The position numbers and the translations under genes were made by a program. Below the pieces are notes generated by a model that was given only the letters and a program-made list of their open reading frames with translations, searched no databases and was not told the DNA's origin. This document shows positions 1 through 8,904 of a stretch of DNA of 32,498 nucleotides, one piece after another. Positions within the stretch are counted from its first letter, which is position 1; each line of letters starts with the position of its first letter. The stretch lies in contig JAHECP010000052.1 in assembly GCA_024641665.1 (NCBI GenBank), positions 1 through 32,498 of the forward strand. Direction: 5' to 3'. Source of the stretch: Acidobacteriota bacterium (GTDB taxonomy: Bacteria > Acidobacteriota > Vicinamibacteria > Vicinamibacterales > JAHECP01).

Positions 1-1040
1 CCGAGGTAGCCGGTCGCGCCCTTGAACGCGGTGACCGGCGCGCCGGCGACGACGCGGGCCAGCAGCCGCGCCTCGTCGCGGTCGGCGTCGGCCGTGCCGA
101 TGCCGTGCGCCACCACGAAATCCGGCCGCACGCCACCCGTGGCGTGGGCGATCGCCGTGGCGGCGGTCTCGACGGTGGTCTTCGGCGGCGCGTCGCCGGT
201 CTCGGTGGCCGAGCCGAACCCCAGCACGCGCCCCAGCACGGGGGCGCCGCGCCGGCGCGCGTCCGCCTCGCGCTCGAGCACCACGAAGCCCGCGCCCTCG
301 CCCAGCACGAGACCGTCGCGGCCGCGATCGAAGGGCCGCCCTGCCGCGTCGGGCCGGGCGGGGGAGAGCAGGCCGGCGCGCGCGTAGGCCAGCACGGTGG
401 ACTGGGTGAGGAGCGAGTCGTACCCGCCGGCGAGGACGGCGTCCGAACGGCCCTCGGCGAGATCGTCGGTGGCGGCCGTCACGGCCTGCAGCGACGCCGT
501 GTCCCCCTGCACGAAGTTCGCGCTCGGGCCCTTCGCGCCGAGCTCCATCGACAGCAGGCCGAGGCCCGCGTTCGACAGCGTGCGGAGCGACCAGTAGCGA
601 TCGACGGCGCGGGCCGCGCGCCCGCCCAGACCCCGGTAGTCCGGCGTGTCGCCGCTGTCGGCGGCGATCTCGAGGCCGCGGAAGAACTCCGCGCTCTCGA
701 GGCCCGTCTGGCCGGAGCCCGTGTAGATGCCCACGCGGAAGGGGTCGAGGGAGGGGAGATCGATCCGGCTGGCGGCGACCGCGTCGAACGCGGCGTGCAG
801 GGCGAGGCGGACGCTTCGCCCCATGAACTTCTCGTTCTTGGGGAAGCGCATGCGGCCGGCGATATCGACCGCGGGCGTTTCCGCGCCGGCCGCGACGCCG
901 AGGCCGGAGACGTCGAAGACGCCGAACCGCCCGATGCCGGACTCGCTGCGCCGCAGGCGCTCCGCGATCGTCGCGGCCGTCGTGCCGAGCGGAATCGCCA
1001 GGCCGGCGCCCGTCACCACCACCGTCGCTCGTTCGCTCAT
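1..1040 (-). CDS. Beta-ketoacyl-synthase-like protein, catalytically degenerate (partial)
   Basis: The ATG at 1040 opens a frame that runs off the left edge, so 346 residues are visible and the C-terminus is missing. The thiolase fold of ketosynthases is recognisable: a VVVTGAG start, YTGSGQTG near residue 105, a nucleophile-elbow region near 175-185 and AHGIGT near the C-terminal part. Two catalytic positions are changed. The nucleophilic Cys is Asp180 (context VQGDTASLQAV), and the GHxxGA histidine is Tyr (GATGYL at the window edge). The first catalytic His (AHG) is kept. Such proteins usually act as chain-length-factor-like partners of an active ketosynthase in fatty-acid, polyketide or aryl-polyene pathways. 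The partner and pathway lie outside the window. Family assignment is firm; the non-catalytic role is inferred from the missing residues. Confidence 0.85.
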   Translation of the reverse strand, partial: MSERATVVVTGAGLAIPLGTTAATIAERLRRSESGIGRFGVFDVSGLGVAAGAETPAVDIAGRMRFPKNEKFMGRSVRLALHAAFDAVAASRIDLPSLDPFRVGIYTGSGQTGLESAEFFRGLEIAADSGDTPDYRGLGGRAARAVDRYWSLRTLSNAGLGLLSMELGAKGPSANFVQGDTASLQAVTAATDDLAEGRSDAVLAGGYDSLLTQSTVLAYARAGLLSPARPDAAGRPFDRGRDGLVLGEGAGFVVLEREADARRRGAPVLGRVLGFGSATETGDAPPKTTVETAATAIAHATGGVRPDFVVAHGIGTADADRDEARLLARVVAGAPVTAFKGATGYL

Positions 1041-1106
1041 CGGCTCAGCACTTGGCCCGTCGTGCGGCTTGACACGAGGATATCGGACTCGTTTCCGGCT
1101 GGCCGC

Positions 1107-1127
1107 ATCATACTGCGTCCGGGTGCC

Positions 1128-1135
<8 letters not shown>
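1107..1135 (-). promoter_or_regulatory. Possible sigma-70 promoter for the ketosynthase-like gene
   Basis: On the minus strand a TATGAT hexamer (1107-1112, 5/6 to the -10 consensus) lies 17 bp after AAGACT (3/6 to -35). It sits between the regulator stop and the ketosynthase-like start. The weak -35 and the lack of other support make this tentative. Confidence 0.25.
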
Positions 1136-2471
<1,336 letters not shown>

Positions 2472-2482
2472 GTCAGGTACCC

Positions 2483-4105
2483 TCACGCGGTCGGCTCCGC
2501 CGTCGCCCCCGCCGTGACGGGGAACTCGATGACGATCAGCGTGCCCGAGCCGGGTTCGCTCTTGATGTCGATGTCGCCGCCGTGGGCGCGGACCACCTCC
2601 CGCGCGATGCTCAGGCCGAGCCCGGTGCCGCGGCCGGGCGGTTTGGTGGTCACCCACGGGTCGAAGATGCGCGCGAGCAGCTCCGGCGCGATGCCCGCGC
2701 CCGTGTCGCGGACCTCAAGGCGCACGCCGCCGTCGGCGCGCGCCGCCCGTACGGTCAGGATGCCCCCGTCGGGCATCGCGTCCAGGCTGTTGGTGATCAG
2801 GTTGAGCAGCGCCAGCTCGACCTGCACGGCGTCGACCTCGATCGGCGGGCAGGTGCCCGGCAGGTCGAGCTCCAGCGTGACGCCCTGCCGCTCGAGCCGG
2901 TCGCGGATGAGATCCGAGACGCGCTCGATGATCTCGCCGGGGCGCACCACGCGGCGCGACGCCGGCGGCCGCGCGTGGTCGAGGATGCGCCGGAGCTCGG
3001 CGGTCACCTTGTCGATCTGCTCGGCCACGATGGCCAGGCGCGTCTCGAGCCGGTCGTTGCCGACCTGCTCCTCGCGCATCATCTGGACATAGCCCGACAC
3101 CAGGTTGAGCGGCGTGCCCACCTGGTGGGCCACGCTGGCCGCCATGTGCCCGACCGCCGCCATGCGCTCGGCCTGGGCCAGCGCCTCCCGGAGCGCCAGG
3201 ACGCGCTCGTGCGACTCGACGAGCTCGGTGTTGCGCTCCTGCAGCTCGCTCGTCGCCTCGTCGATGCGCTCCTGCAGCGCCACGTTGAAGTCCTGGAGCT
3301 GATCCAGCATCTGGTTGAGCCGCTCGGCCACCGTTCCCAGCTCGTCACGGCGGAGCACCTGCGCCCGGGCCATCAGGTCCCCCTGGGCGGCGCGCTCCAT
3401 CGTCGAGCGCACGACCGCCAGGGGCCGGTGCACCAGCCGGTACCCCAGCAGGTCCACCAGCCAGGTCAGGAGCAAGATCGCGGCCGGCATCAGCCAAAGG
3501 GCCATCGTCCAGGATCGCTCGCGGATCTGGTCGATGATGGCGACCGACACCGACACGATGACGGCGCCGACCACCTGGCGGCGGTCGTCGCGCAGCGGCG
3601 TGGCCACGATGCGCAGGGGCCCGGTGTCGGTCTCCAACGTGGCCGTGGACTCGAGGGAGCGGCGGGCGAGCTCGAGGGCGTCCGGGCTCACCTCCGAGGC
3701 CGTGCTGGCCAGCACTTCGGGGCTGCTGCCGGCCAGCGTCACCACGGAAATCGAGCGCACGGCCGGGACGGCTTCGAGAAAATCGTGCAAGGTCTCGCCG
3801 ATGGCGGCCGGGTCGAGCTGCGGCCAGCGCAGCTCCAGGTCGTCGGCCACGGCGAAGGCCGTGGAGCGGGCGTTGCGGGTCAGCTCGCTGATGGCCGCGC
3901 GCTCGAACAGCCGCGACTCGAGGTACTCGGTCGCGCCGATGACGAGCGCCACCACGACGGCGACCATCAGCAGGAGTCGGCCGCGAAGCGTCTTCGGAAG
4001 AAGCATCTTCGCCACGGTGGGGCGGATCTGCGCGCGCCCCCGCTCGAGCAACCCGGCCTCGGTTTCGAGATAACCCGCTTCGGGGCAGTGCTTTGTCTCC
4101 ATCAT
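2483..4105 (-). CDS. Membrane sensor histidine kinase (NtrB/ZraS-like)
   Basis: With the ATG at 4105 this is a 540-residue inner-membrane kinase. Order of domains: a transmembrane helix near residues 42-60 (LLLMVAVVVALVIGATEYL), an extracytoplasmic sensor region of about 150 residues, a second helix (MALWLMPAAILLLTWLVDLL), a HAMP linker, a coiled coil, an H-box (AASVAHQVGTPLN) and an HATPase domain with N box NLITNSLDAMPDG, DTGAGI and GRGTGLGLS. VAHQVGTPLN is typical of kinases paired with NtrC-type regulators, and such a regulator follows 11 bp later. The start is uncertain: an ATG at 4006 (MLLPKTL) would remove the first 33 residues, and neither has a strong ribosome site. A much longer frame runs into the hairpins and opposite gene upstream and was not used. 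Confidence 0.88.
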   Translation of the reverse strand: MMETKHCPEAGYLETEAGLLERGRAQIRPTVAKMLLPKTLRGRLLLMVAVVVALVIGATEYLESRLFERAAISELTRNARSTAFAVADDLELRWPQLDPAAIGETLHDFLEAVPAVRSISVVTLAGSSPEVLASTASEVSPDALELARRSLESTATLETDTGPLRIVATPLRDDRRQVVGAVIVSVSVAIIDQIRERSWTMALWLMPAAILLLTWLVDLLGYRLVHRPLAVVRSTMERAAQGDLMARAQVLRRDELGTVAERLNQMLDQLQDFNVALQERIDEATSELQERNTELVESHERVLALREALAQAERMAAVGHMAASVAHQVGTPLNLVSGYVQMMREEQVGNDRLETRLAIVAEQIDKVTAELRRILDHARPPASRRVVRPGEIIERVSDLIRDRLERQGVTLELDLPGTCPPIEVDAVQVELALLNLITNSLDAMPDGGILTVRAARADGGVRLEVRDTGAGIAPELLARIFDPWVTTKPPGRGTGLGLSIAREVVRAHGGDIDIKSEPGSGTLIVIEFPVTAGATAEPTA

Positions 4106-4184
4106 ATCGCGGTCGCCGACGAGTGGCACGAGCCTTGAGTTCATCGCGCGTGCCGACCCGGTAGCGACGGCAGAGGGCGACAGT

Positions 4185-4246
4185 CGGGCGGGCCCGCAAG
4201 GGGCCCCCCGTTTACATAGCCGGGTGGGCCCGCAAGGGCCCGCCCG
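4185..4246. repeat. Two tandem GC-rich hairpins with GCAA loops
   Basis: Two related palindromes lie 10 bp apart between divergent genes. The first (4185-4210) has 11-base arms around GCAA with two mismatches. The second (4221-4246) pairs along all 11 positions, including one G-T wobble, around the same GCAA loop. The shared core is GGGCCCGCAAGG. GCAA is a stable GNRA tetraloop if transcribed. They could be REP-like elements or transcript-end structures; function is not known. Confidence 0.6.
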
Positions 4247-4293
4247 TTCGCTTAGAGTGTCGAGCCTGCCGCACGACGGAGGCAGGAGGCGAG

Positions 4294-4686
4294 ATGTCGA
4301 TGCGGTATCTGATGTCGGGTGCCACTGTGCTGATCGCCGTGGTCCTGACGGCTGCGACGGCTCTAGCGCAGCCGGTTCAGGCGCCCAAGGCCCTGAAGGC
4401 GACCCCCGCAATGCACGCGAGGACCATCGCCGTGAACGAACGCGTGCTGGTGGGCTCGATCGAGAAGCTCGACGCGTCGGCGCAGACACTGACCGTGAAG
4501 ACCAAGGACGGCGAGAAGGCGGTCCAGATCGGTGCTTCGACCCGCATCAACGAAGGGTCGAAGAAGTTGGACGTGGATGCCCTCGGCAAGCTGACCGGGC
4601 ACCACGTGAAGGTCCGGTACCGGGAGCAGAACGGGCAGATGACGGCCGACTCGATAATGGTGTCGCGGTCGGTCGCAAAGAAGTAA
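4294..4686 (+). CDS. Small secreted protein, DUF5666-like beta-barrel domain
   Basis: A 130-residue protein with a clear Sec signal peptide: a short positive start, a hydrophobic stretch (LMSGATVLIAVVLTAATALA) and a cleavage site near ALAQP at residues 26-28. The mature part has a domain of about 80 residues (VLVGSIEKLDASAQTLTVKTKDG...VKVRY) resembling the small OB-fold DUF5666-type domains of exported bacterial proteins. AGGAGG lies just upstream; it sits 4-5 bases from the first ATG (4294) and about 10 from a second in-frame ATG at 4300, so the second may be the real start. The gene stands alone, divergent from the kinase, with a hairpin terminator downstream. No enzymatic motif is visible. 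Confidence 0.72.
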   Translation: MSMRYLMSGATVLIAVVLTAATALAQPVQAPKALKATPAMHARTIAVNERVLVGSIEKLDASAQTLTVKTKDGEKAVQIGASTRINEGSKKLDVDALGKLTGHHVKVRYREQNGQMTADSIMVSRSVAKK

Positions 4687-4730
4687 GACTCCTCCAAACA
4701 CGACGGCCCTGCTCTTGGCCGGAACGTGAG

Positions 4731-4763
4731 GCGGCGTCCCTCCGGATGGGGGACGCCGCTTTC
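4731..4763. terminator. Intrinsic-type terminator hairpin (left copy)
   Basis: A perfect 10-bp stem, GCGGCGTCCC at 4731-4740 and GGGACGCCGC at 4750-4759, encloses a 9-base loop and is followed by TTTC. It lies 45 bp after the small secreted protein gene. The T-run is short, so termination may be modest. The same hairpin occurs at 16242-16270. Confidence 0.65.
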
Positions 4764-4810
4764 ACGTACGGGCACCTACGGCCGTCGCCGGCGCGTCGCA
4801 GTCCTCAGCC
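4731..4810. repeat. 80-bp direct repeat, left copy
   Basis: Matches 16242-16321 at 78 of 80 positions in the same orientation (differences: T/C in the GCCGYCGCCG stretch and A/G before the final GTCCTCAGCC). It carries the terminator hairpin and ends with the triplet that in the right copy is the stop codon of a response regulator. Weaker similarity (a shared GGCCGGA, 4717-4723 and 16229-16235) lies just outside. The two copies bracket the Hdr-Etf-hydrogenase operon. Confidence 0.9.
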
Positions 4811-5918
4811 GTGCCGCGCCAGCCCGCTCGTGGCCGTTGCCGGTTCGTGGTGTGCGGCTTCACCTCGGCGAGGGCCTCCTCGCTGCCGGACCGGGTGCTC
4901 CAAGAACACGGTGAATTCTCCACGGGTCCATGGTGCCGGTCGTCGCCGGACCGGCAGTTTGTCGGCGGCAGCGCCGGGAACTCGACGGTTTTCGGGCCAG
5001 ATCACGCCGGTTTGCGCGCCATTTCGTGCAATCGAGGGATCGTGCTTTGCATACGCCGATATGTCTCGCGCATGAGACGGGCCCACGGCGGACGCACATG
5101 GACGCTTGGTTTGAGCGCGCCAGCGCCGGCGGCACGGAGCTCAGGGCCCCAAGGCCTTGCCAGCTCGGCGACGGCGTAAACCTGTCGGCCGCGCGCCCCT
5201 CGGCCACCACGGCCATCGAGACGTTCCCCCCCGCACGCCGGAGCCGATCGCCACGAACCTCCTCCTCCCGTTCCCTGCGACCGCCTGATCCAGTTGGAAT
5301 GCGCGGCGCGAGCTCGACGACCCGCGCCGATTCTCGCCCTTTGGCAGATCGTCACCAGCGAAGCACGGTTCTCCACGACAAAGGTCAACACGCTCCAGTC
5401 GAACAGACTCGTCCGGTCTGTGCCACGCCGTGCCCGGTGAGGATGGTGTCCACCATGGATCACCCGGGCATGCTGAGGTCGTGTGTCGATCCTGCGGTGT
5501 CGATCCGCGGCCTGTTCGACTTCCCGGCGCCGTTCCTATTGGCTGGAATCCGACACTGAAGAACTCCCACGCGAGCGCTGAGGCAGGCGGCGCGACGGGG
5601 GGCACCCGGTGAAACACACGCTCCGGCGGCAGTGTTGGATCCAGGGTCCTCGTCACGCCACCGGCGCTACCCAGGCTGAATAGGCCGTCGCCAGGGGACC
5701 GTTTCGAAAGTCGACATCACCCAGGTTGGTGGCTGTGAACGACCCACGGACGATCACGCAGCCGTGTGTTCGGGAGCCCGCAATGCGGTGGACGATCCCC
5801 CTTGCCACAGGTGCAAGAGGGGCAGGAACGATCGGTCAGGTTTGCGCGGGCAGACGAGAAAAGGAAACGGGTGGCGGTAGGCGCCGCCCTCGCCGGTGGC
5901 GCAAGGAAAGGATGGGCC
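4811..5918. other. 1.1-kb stretch with no recognisable gene upstream of the Hdr-Etf-hydrogenase operon
   Basis: Several open frames cross this stretch (for example minus 4805-5086 and 5141-5656), but none has a recognisable domain, motif or convincing ribosome site. Visible elements are an ACAGAC-N7-GTCTGT inverted repeat (5403-5421), a direct repeat of TGTCGATCC near 5480-5510, and a CTTGC-N7-GCAAG dyad near 5800. No strong sigma-70 or sigma-54 promoter stands out close to the first gene. The stretch may hold the operon's regulatory region plus decayed sequence left by the event that created the flanking repeats. Confidence 0.5.
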
Positions 5919-7133
5919 ATGGGCACTGAGACGACCCTAGTGAGCGAAGCTCCCTGCGAGATCACACTGGAGAACTTTCTGGAATTCCCCGAAGGGCGGA
6001 AGGTTCTGAGCTGCATTCAGTGCGGGCTCTGCGCGGGCACCTGTCCCTACGGGGACGTCATGGACTATCCACCCAGGCGAATCATCGCCATGCTGCGCGC
6101 GGGCATGCTGGAGAAGGTGTTTCACAGCGAGAGCCTGCTCAACTGCGTCGCCTGCTACGCGTGCATGGCGAAGTGTCCGCGCGACATCCGTCTCACCGAG
6201 GTTCTGCTGCCGCTCGTCAAGGAAGAGATCTTCGTTCATCTGCCGGAAGTGCCGCCGGAACTGCAAAAGGCGTTGCAGAACACGTTGCGGTACGGCAACC
6301 CGATGGGCGAGTCGCCGCGCAAGCGCGTGGCGTGGACGAAGACGACGGATGTCCCGATTCCGATCCTGGGGGAGATGTCCCGCCCGGTGGACGTGCTCTG
6401 GTTCGTCGAGTGCTACACCTCCTACCATCCCCGCGGACAGGACAACAGCCGCGCGCTCGCCAAGATTTTCAACGGCCTGGGGATCGACTTCGCCATCCTG
6501 GGGAACGAGGAGAAGTGCGCGGGCGAGTGCGCCCGGCTGGTCGGCGAAGCCGGTCTGTTCGGCACGCTGCAAGACTACACGATGACACTGTTTCGTCGGT
6601 ACGAGGGCCGGTTCAACCGGATCGTCACCTCCGGCGCCCACGCGTACGACGCGTTCAGGTATCAGTATCCCGCGCTCGGGTTCGACTACCAGGTGGATCA
6701 CACGATGCCGTTCCTGTTCCAGCACCTTGAGCAGCTCAAGCCGATGTTGTCGCGGAAGCTCAATTACCGGGTGACCTACCACGATGCCTGCTGTCTGGGG
6801 CGGCACAACGGATTCTACGAGGAGCCACGGGCGCTCTTGACGGCGATTCCAGGAGTCAAGCTGGTGGAGATGACTCACAACCGCATCAACTCGATCTGTT
6901 GTGGCGGGGGCGGAGGCGGGATGTGGCTGGACACCTACTACAAGGCCAAGGGTTACGAGCGGCTCTCGGAACGGCGGGTCAAGGAAGCCGTGGCCACCGG
7001 TGCCGACGTTCTCGCCATCTCCTGCCCGTACGAAGTGTCTCGGTTCGAAGACGCCGCAAAGGTGCTCGGCTATGACAACAAGCTCGTAGTCCGGGATATC
7101 TCGGAGCTTCTGGCGGAGGCCATGCAGTCATGA
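5919..7133 (+). CDS. HdrC-HdrB fusion (HdrD-like iron-sulfur protein)
   Basis: A 404-residue soluble protein. Residues 30-90 form an HdrC-like part with two [4Fe-4S] motifs, C32/C35/C38/C42 and C76/C79/C82/C86. Residues 155-395 form an HdrB-like part with two CCG domains. The second is canonical (C291-C292, then ICCGGGGGG with C327-C328, and C369). The first is altered: C165 is present, but the expected CC pair reads EKCAGEC (C200, A201). Fusion of HdrC to HdrB is the HdrD arrangement. No separate hdrB or hdrC follows, so this protein probably fills both roles beside HdrA. The ATG at 5919 has AAGGAAAGG 8 bases upstream; a longer frame to 5766 lacks homology. Its stop overlaps the etfB start. 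The electron acceptor or disulfide substrate is unknown. Confidence 0.85.
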   Translation: MGTETTLVSEAPCEITLENFLEFPEGRKVLSCIQCGLCAGTCPYGDVMDYPPRRIIAMLRAGMLEKVFHSESLLNCVACYACMAKCPRDIRLTEVLLPLVKEEIFVHLPEVPPELQKALQNTLRYGNPMGESPRKRVAWTKTTDVPIPILGEMSRPVDVLWFVECYTSYHPRGQDNSRALAKIFNGLGIDFAILGNEEKCAGECARLVGEAGLFGTLQDYTMTLFRRYEGRFNRIVTSGAHAYDAFRYQYPALGFDYQVDHTMPFLFQHLEQLKPMLSRKLNYRVTYHDACCLGRHNGFYEEPRALLTAIPGVKLVEMTHNRINSICCGGGGGGMWLDTYYKAKGYERLSERRVKEAVATGADVLAISCPYEVSRFEDAAKVLGYDNKLVVRDISELLAEAMQS

Positions 7134-7909
7134 ACATTCTAGTGCTGCTCAGGATGATTCCCGATGTGGTCGAGGAACTGGAGATCTCGAACGACGGGAA
7201 GACGCTGGATCGGGAGTTCCTGCGCCTGATTCCCAACGAGACCGACGACCACGCCCTGGAAGAAGCGCTTCTTCTCAAAGAACGGCACGGGGGAAAGGTG
7301 ACCGTCGTTGCGCCGGACGCCCCGGAGCTGGACGACGTGTTGTTCGCCTGCCTGGCGAAGGGAGCCGATCGGGCGGTGAAGATCAGCGGCGTGGAACCCG
7401 TGATGGGCGGCCGCGCGGCGGCACGGCTGATGGCGCAGGTCCTCACCACGGCGCCGGGCCTGCTGCCGGCTGATCTGATTCTCACAGGCGTGCAATCGAC
7501 CGAGGATCTCGACGGGTTGATGGCCCCAATCCTGTCGCACCTGCTGCAGCTGCCCTACGTGGACAATGTGACCCAGGTGACCGCGGACGGCCCCGGCAAG
7601 ACGGTCACCGCCGTCAAGGAGTTCCCCAGCGCGGTGCGTGCGGAGTTCGACGTGCAGCTGCCGGCGGTGCTGGGGATCCAGGCCGCCGAGAAGCCGCCGC
7701 GCTACGTGCCGGTCGCCAAGGTGCGAGCGGTGATGAAGTCCCAGCACCTGGAGTCCGCCGCCGCGCCTGCCGGAGTCGAGGCAGGGCAGCTCGAGATTCT
7801 GCAGATGGCGAAGCCGGAGCCGGCGGAACACGCGGAGATGCTGGCAGGCGACCCGGCGCAGGTGGCGGGCAAGATCTGCGAGATTCTTGCCGCGCGCGGC
7901 GTGCTCTAA
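7130..7909 (+). CDS. etfB: Electron transfer flavoprotein beta subunit
   Basis: A 259-residue EtfB family protein starting MNILVLLRMIPD, with DDHALEEALLLKE in the usual N-terminal position and the nucleotide-binding stretch GVQSTEDLDGLMAPILSHLL near residues 118-140. EtfB pairs with EtfA to make a heterodimer that carries FAD plus either AMP or a second, bifurcating FAD. The sequence alone does not settle which type this is. It overlaps the previous gene by 4 bases (ATGA) and is followed 14 bases later by etfA, so the subunits are co-translated. The context of hydrogenase, HdrA and a membrane ETF:quinone oxidoreductase-like protein makes a dedicated redox role more likely than a housekeeping ETF. 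Confidence 0.93.
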   Translation: MNILVLLRMIPDVVEELEISNDGKTLDREFLRLIPNETDDHALEEALLLKERHGGKVTVVAPDAPELDDVLFACLAKGADRAVKISGVEPVMGGRAAARLMAQVLTTAPGLLPADLILTGVQSTEDLDGLMAPILSHLLQLPYVDNVTQVTADGPGKTVTAVKEFPSAVRAEFDVQLPAVLGIQAAEKPPRYVPVAKVRAVMKSQHLESAAAPAGVEAGQLEILQMAKPEPAEHAEMLAGDPAQVAGKICEILAARGVL

Positions 7910-7923
7910 GAGAGGTCAAGACG

Positions 7924-8898
7924 ATGAGCGGGAGCATTTGGGTACTGGCAGAGCATTGGCGGGGGCAACTCTCGGAGAGCACCTACGAGCTGCTCGCGCT
8001 GGGGCGCGAGATCGCAGACGGCCTCGGCGTGGAACTCCAGGCGGTCCTGTTGGGACACGGAGCCGCGGACCTGGCGAAGGGGCTGGGGAAGGCGAATTCC
8101 GTTCTTTCCGTGGATCACTCGTCGCTGTGCGAGCCGGTGCCGGAAGCCTGTGCGGCGGCGCTGGTGCAACTGATCAAGGAGCGACGCCCGCGGAGCGTTC
8201 TGGTGCCGCTGACCAACATCTCGATGGGCGTTGGGACCCTGGTGTCGACGGCCGTGAAGGTTCCGGCGGCCAACTTCTGCAGAGACGTGAGAGTCGTGGA
8301 CGGCGGGCTCCAGGCAACCTGCGTGCTGTATGGGGGCAAGATTGAAGCCACCGTCACGATGGGCGCGGAATGCTCGATTCTGGGAATCTGGCCGGGCGCC
8401 AGAGCGGCGGAGAACGGGCGGTCGGATGTCGTGCCCCCGGTGGAGCCAGTAACCGTCTCACTCCCGGAGGCTCCCCGAGTCCGCTTCAAGAGGTATATCG
8501 AGCCGGAAGCCGGCGACGTGGACATCACGCAGCAAGACACGTTGGTGGCGGTGGGGCGGGGCATGCAAGGGCAGGCCAACCTGGCGCTCGCCGAGGAACT
8601 GGCCGAGGTGTTGGGAGGGGCGGTGTGCGGTTCGCGCCCGGTGATTGACCAGGGCTGGCTGCCGCTGTCGCGGCAGGTGGGCAAGTCGGGCGTGTCGGTG
8701 AAGCCGAAACTCTACCTGGCAGCCGGCATCAGCGGCGCTCCGGAACATGTGGAGGGCATGAAGAACGCCGCCCTCATCATCGCCGTCAACACCGATCCAC
8801 GGGCCCCCATCTTCAACGTCGCTCATTACGGCATTCTCGCTGACGCGCTCGAGGTGCTTCCGGCCCTGACGGAAGCGGTTCGAGGCAAGAAAGGATGA
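7924..8898 (+). CDS. etfA: Electron transfer flavoprotein alpha subunit
   Basis: A 324-residue EtfA. The N-terminal domain begins SGSIWVLAEH. The C-terminal FAD domain has the family landmarks AVGRGMQG near residue 210, GSRPVIDQGWLP, KPKLYLAAGISGAPEHVEGM and AVNTDPRAPIFNVAHYGILAD. The segment usually written GISGAIQH reads GISGAPEH here, a change beside the flavin. The protein carries FAD and passes electrons between dehydrogenases and an ETF oxidoreductase. A membrane oxidoreductase gene starts 6 bases downstream, so direct transfer to that protein is the natural reading. Confidence 0.94.
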   Translation: MSGSIWVLAEHWRGQLSESTYELLALGREIADGLGVELQAVLLGHGAADLAKGLGKANSVLSVDHSSLCEPVPEACAAALVQLIKERRPRSVLVPLTNISMGVGTLVSTAVKVPAANFCRDVRVVDGGLQATCVLYGGKIEATVTMGAECSILGIWPGARAAENGRSDVVPPVEPVTVSLPEAPRVRFKRYIEPEAGDVDITQQDTLVAVGRGMQGQANLALAEELAEVLGGAVCGSRPVIDQGWLPLSRQVGKSGVSVKPKLYLAAGISGAPEHVEGMKNAALIIAVNTDPRAPIFNVAHYGILADALEVLPALTEAVRGKKG

Positions 8899-8904
8899 GC
8901 GCCA

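Noticed and set aside
2483-4489. 668-residue version of the sensor kinase
   Set aside because: The extra N-terminus reads through the tandem hairpins and the opposite-strand gene, and has no domain features.
5036-5051. GG-N10-GC sequence ending TTGCA as a sigma-54 promoter for the hydrogenase operon
   Set aside because: The -24 part matches poorly, it lies about 870 bp before the first gene, and no TTGC/GCAA dyads are near it.
4805-5086. 93-codon minus-strand frame ending in the left 80-bp repeat as a possible relic of the response regulator
   Set aside because: It ends at the same repeat-borne stop triplet, but the translated sequence has no receiver motifs and no clear match to the intact regulator's C-terminus.
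5766-5918. Extended N-terminus of the HdrC-HdrB fusion
   Set aside because: The strong ribosome site and the start of HdrC-like sequence support the ATG at 5919; the upstream codons are low-complexity and unlike the family.
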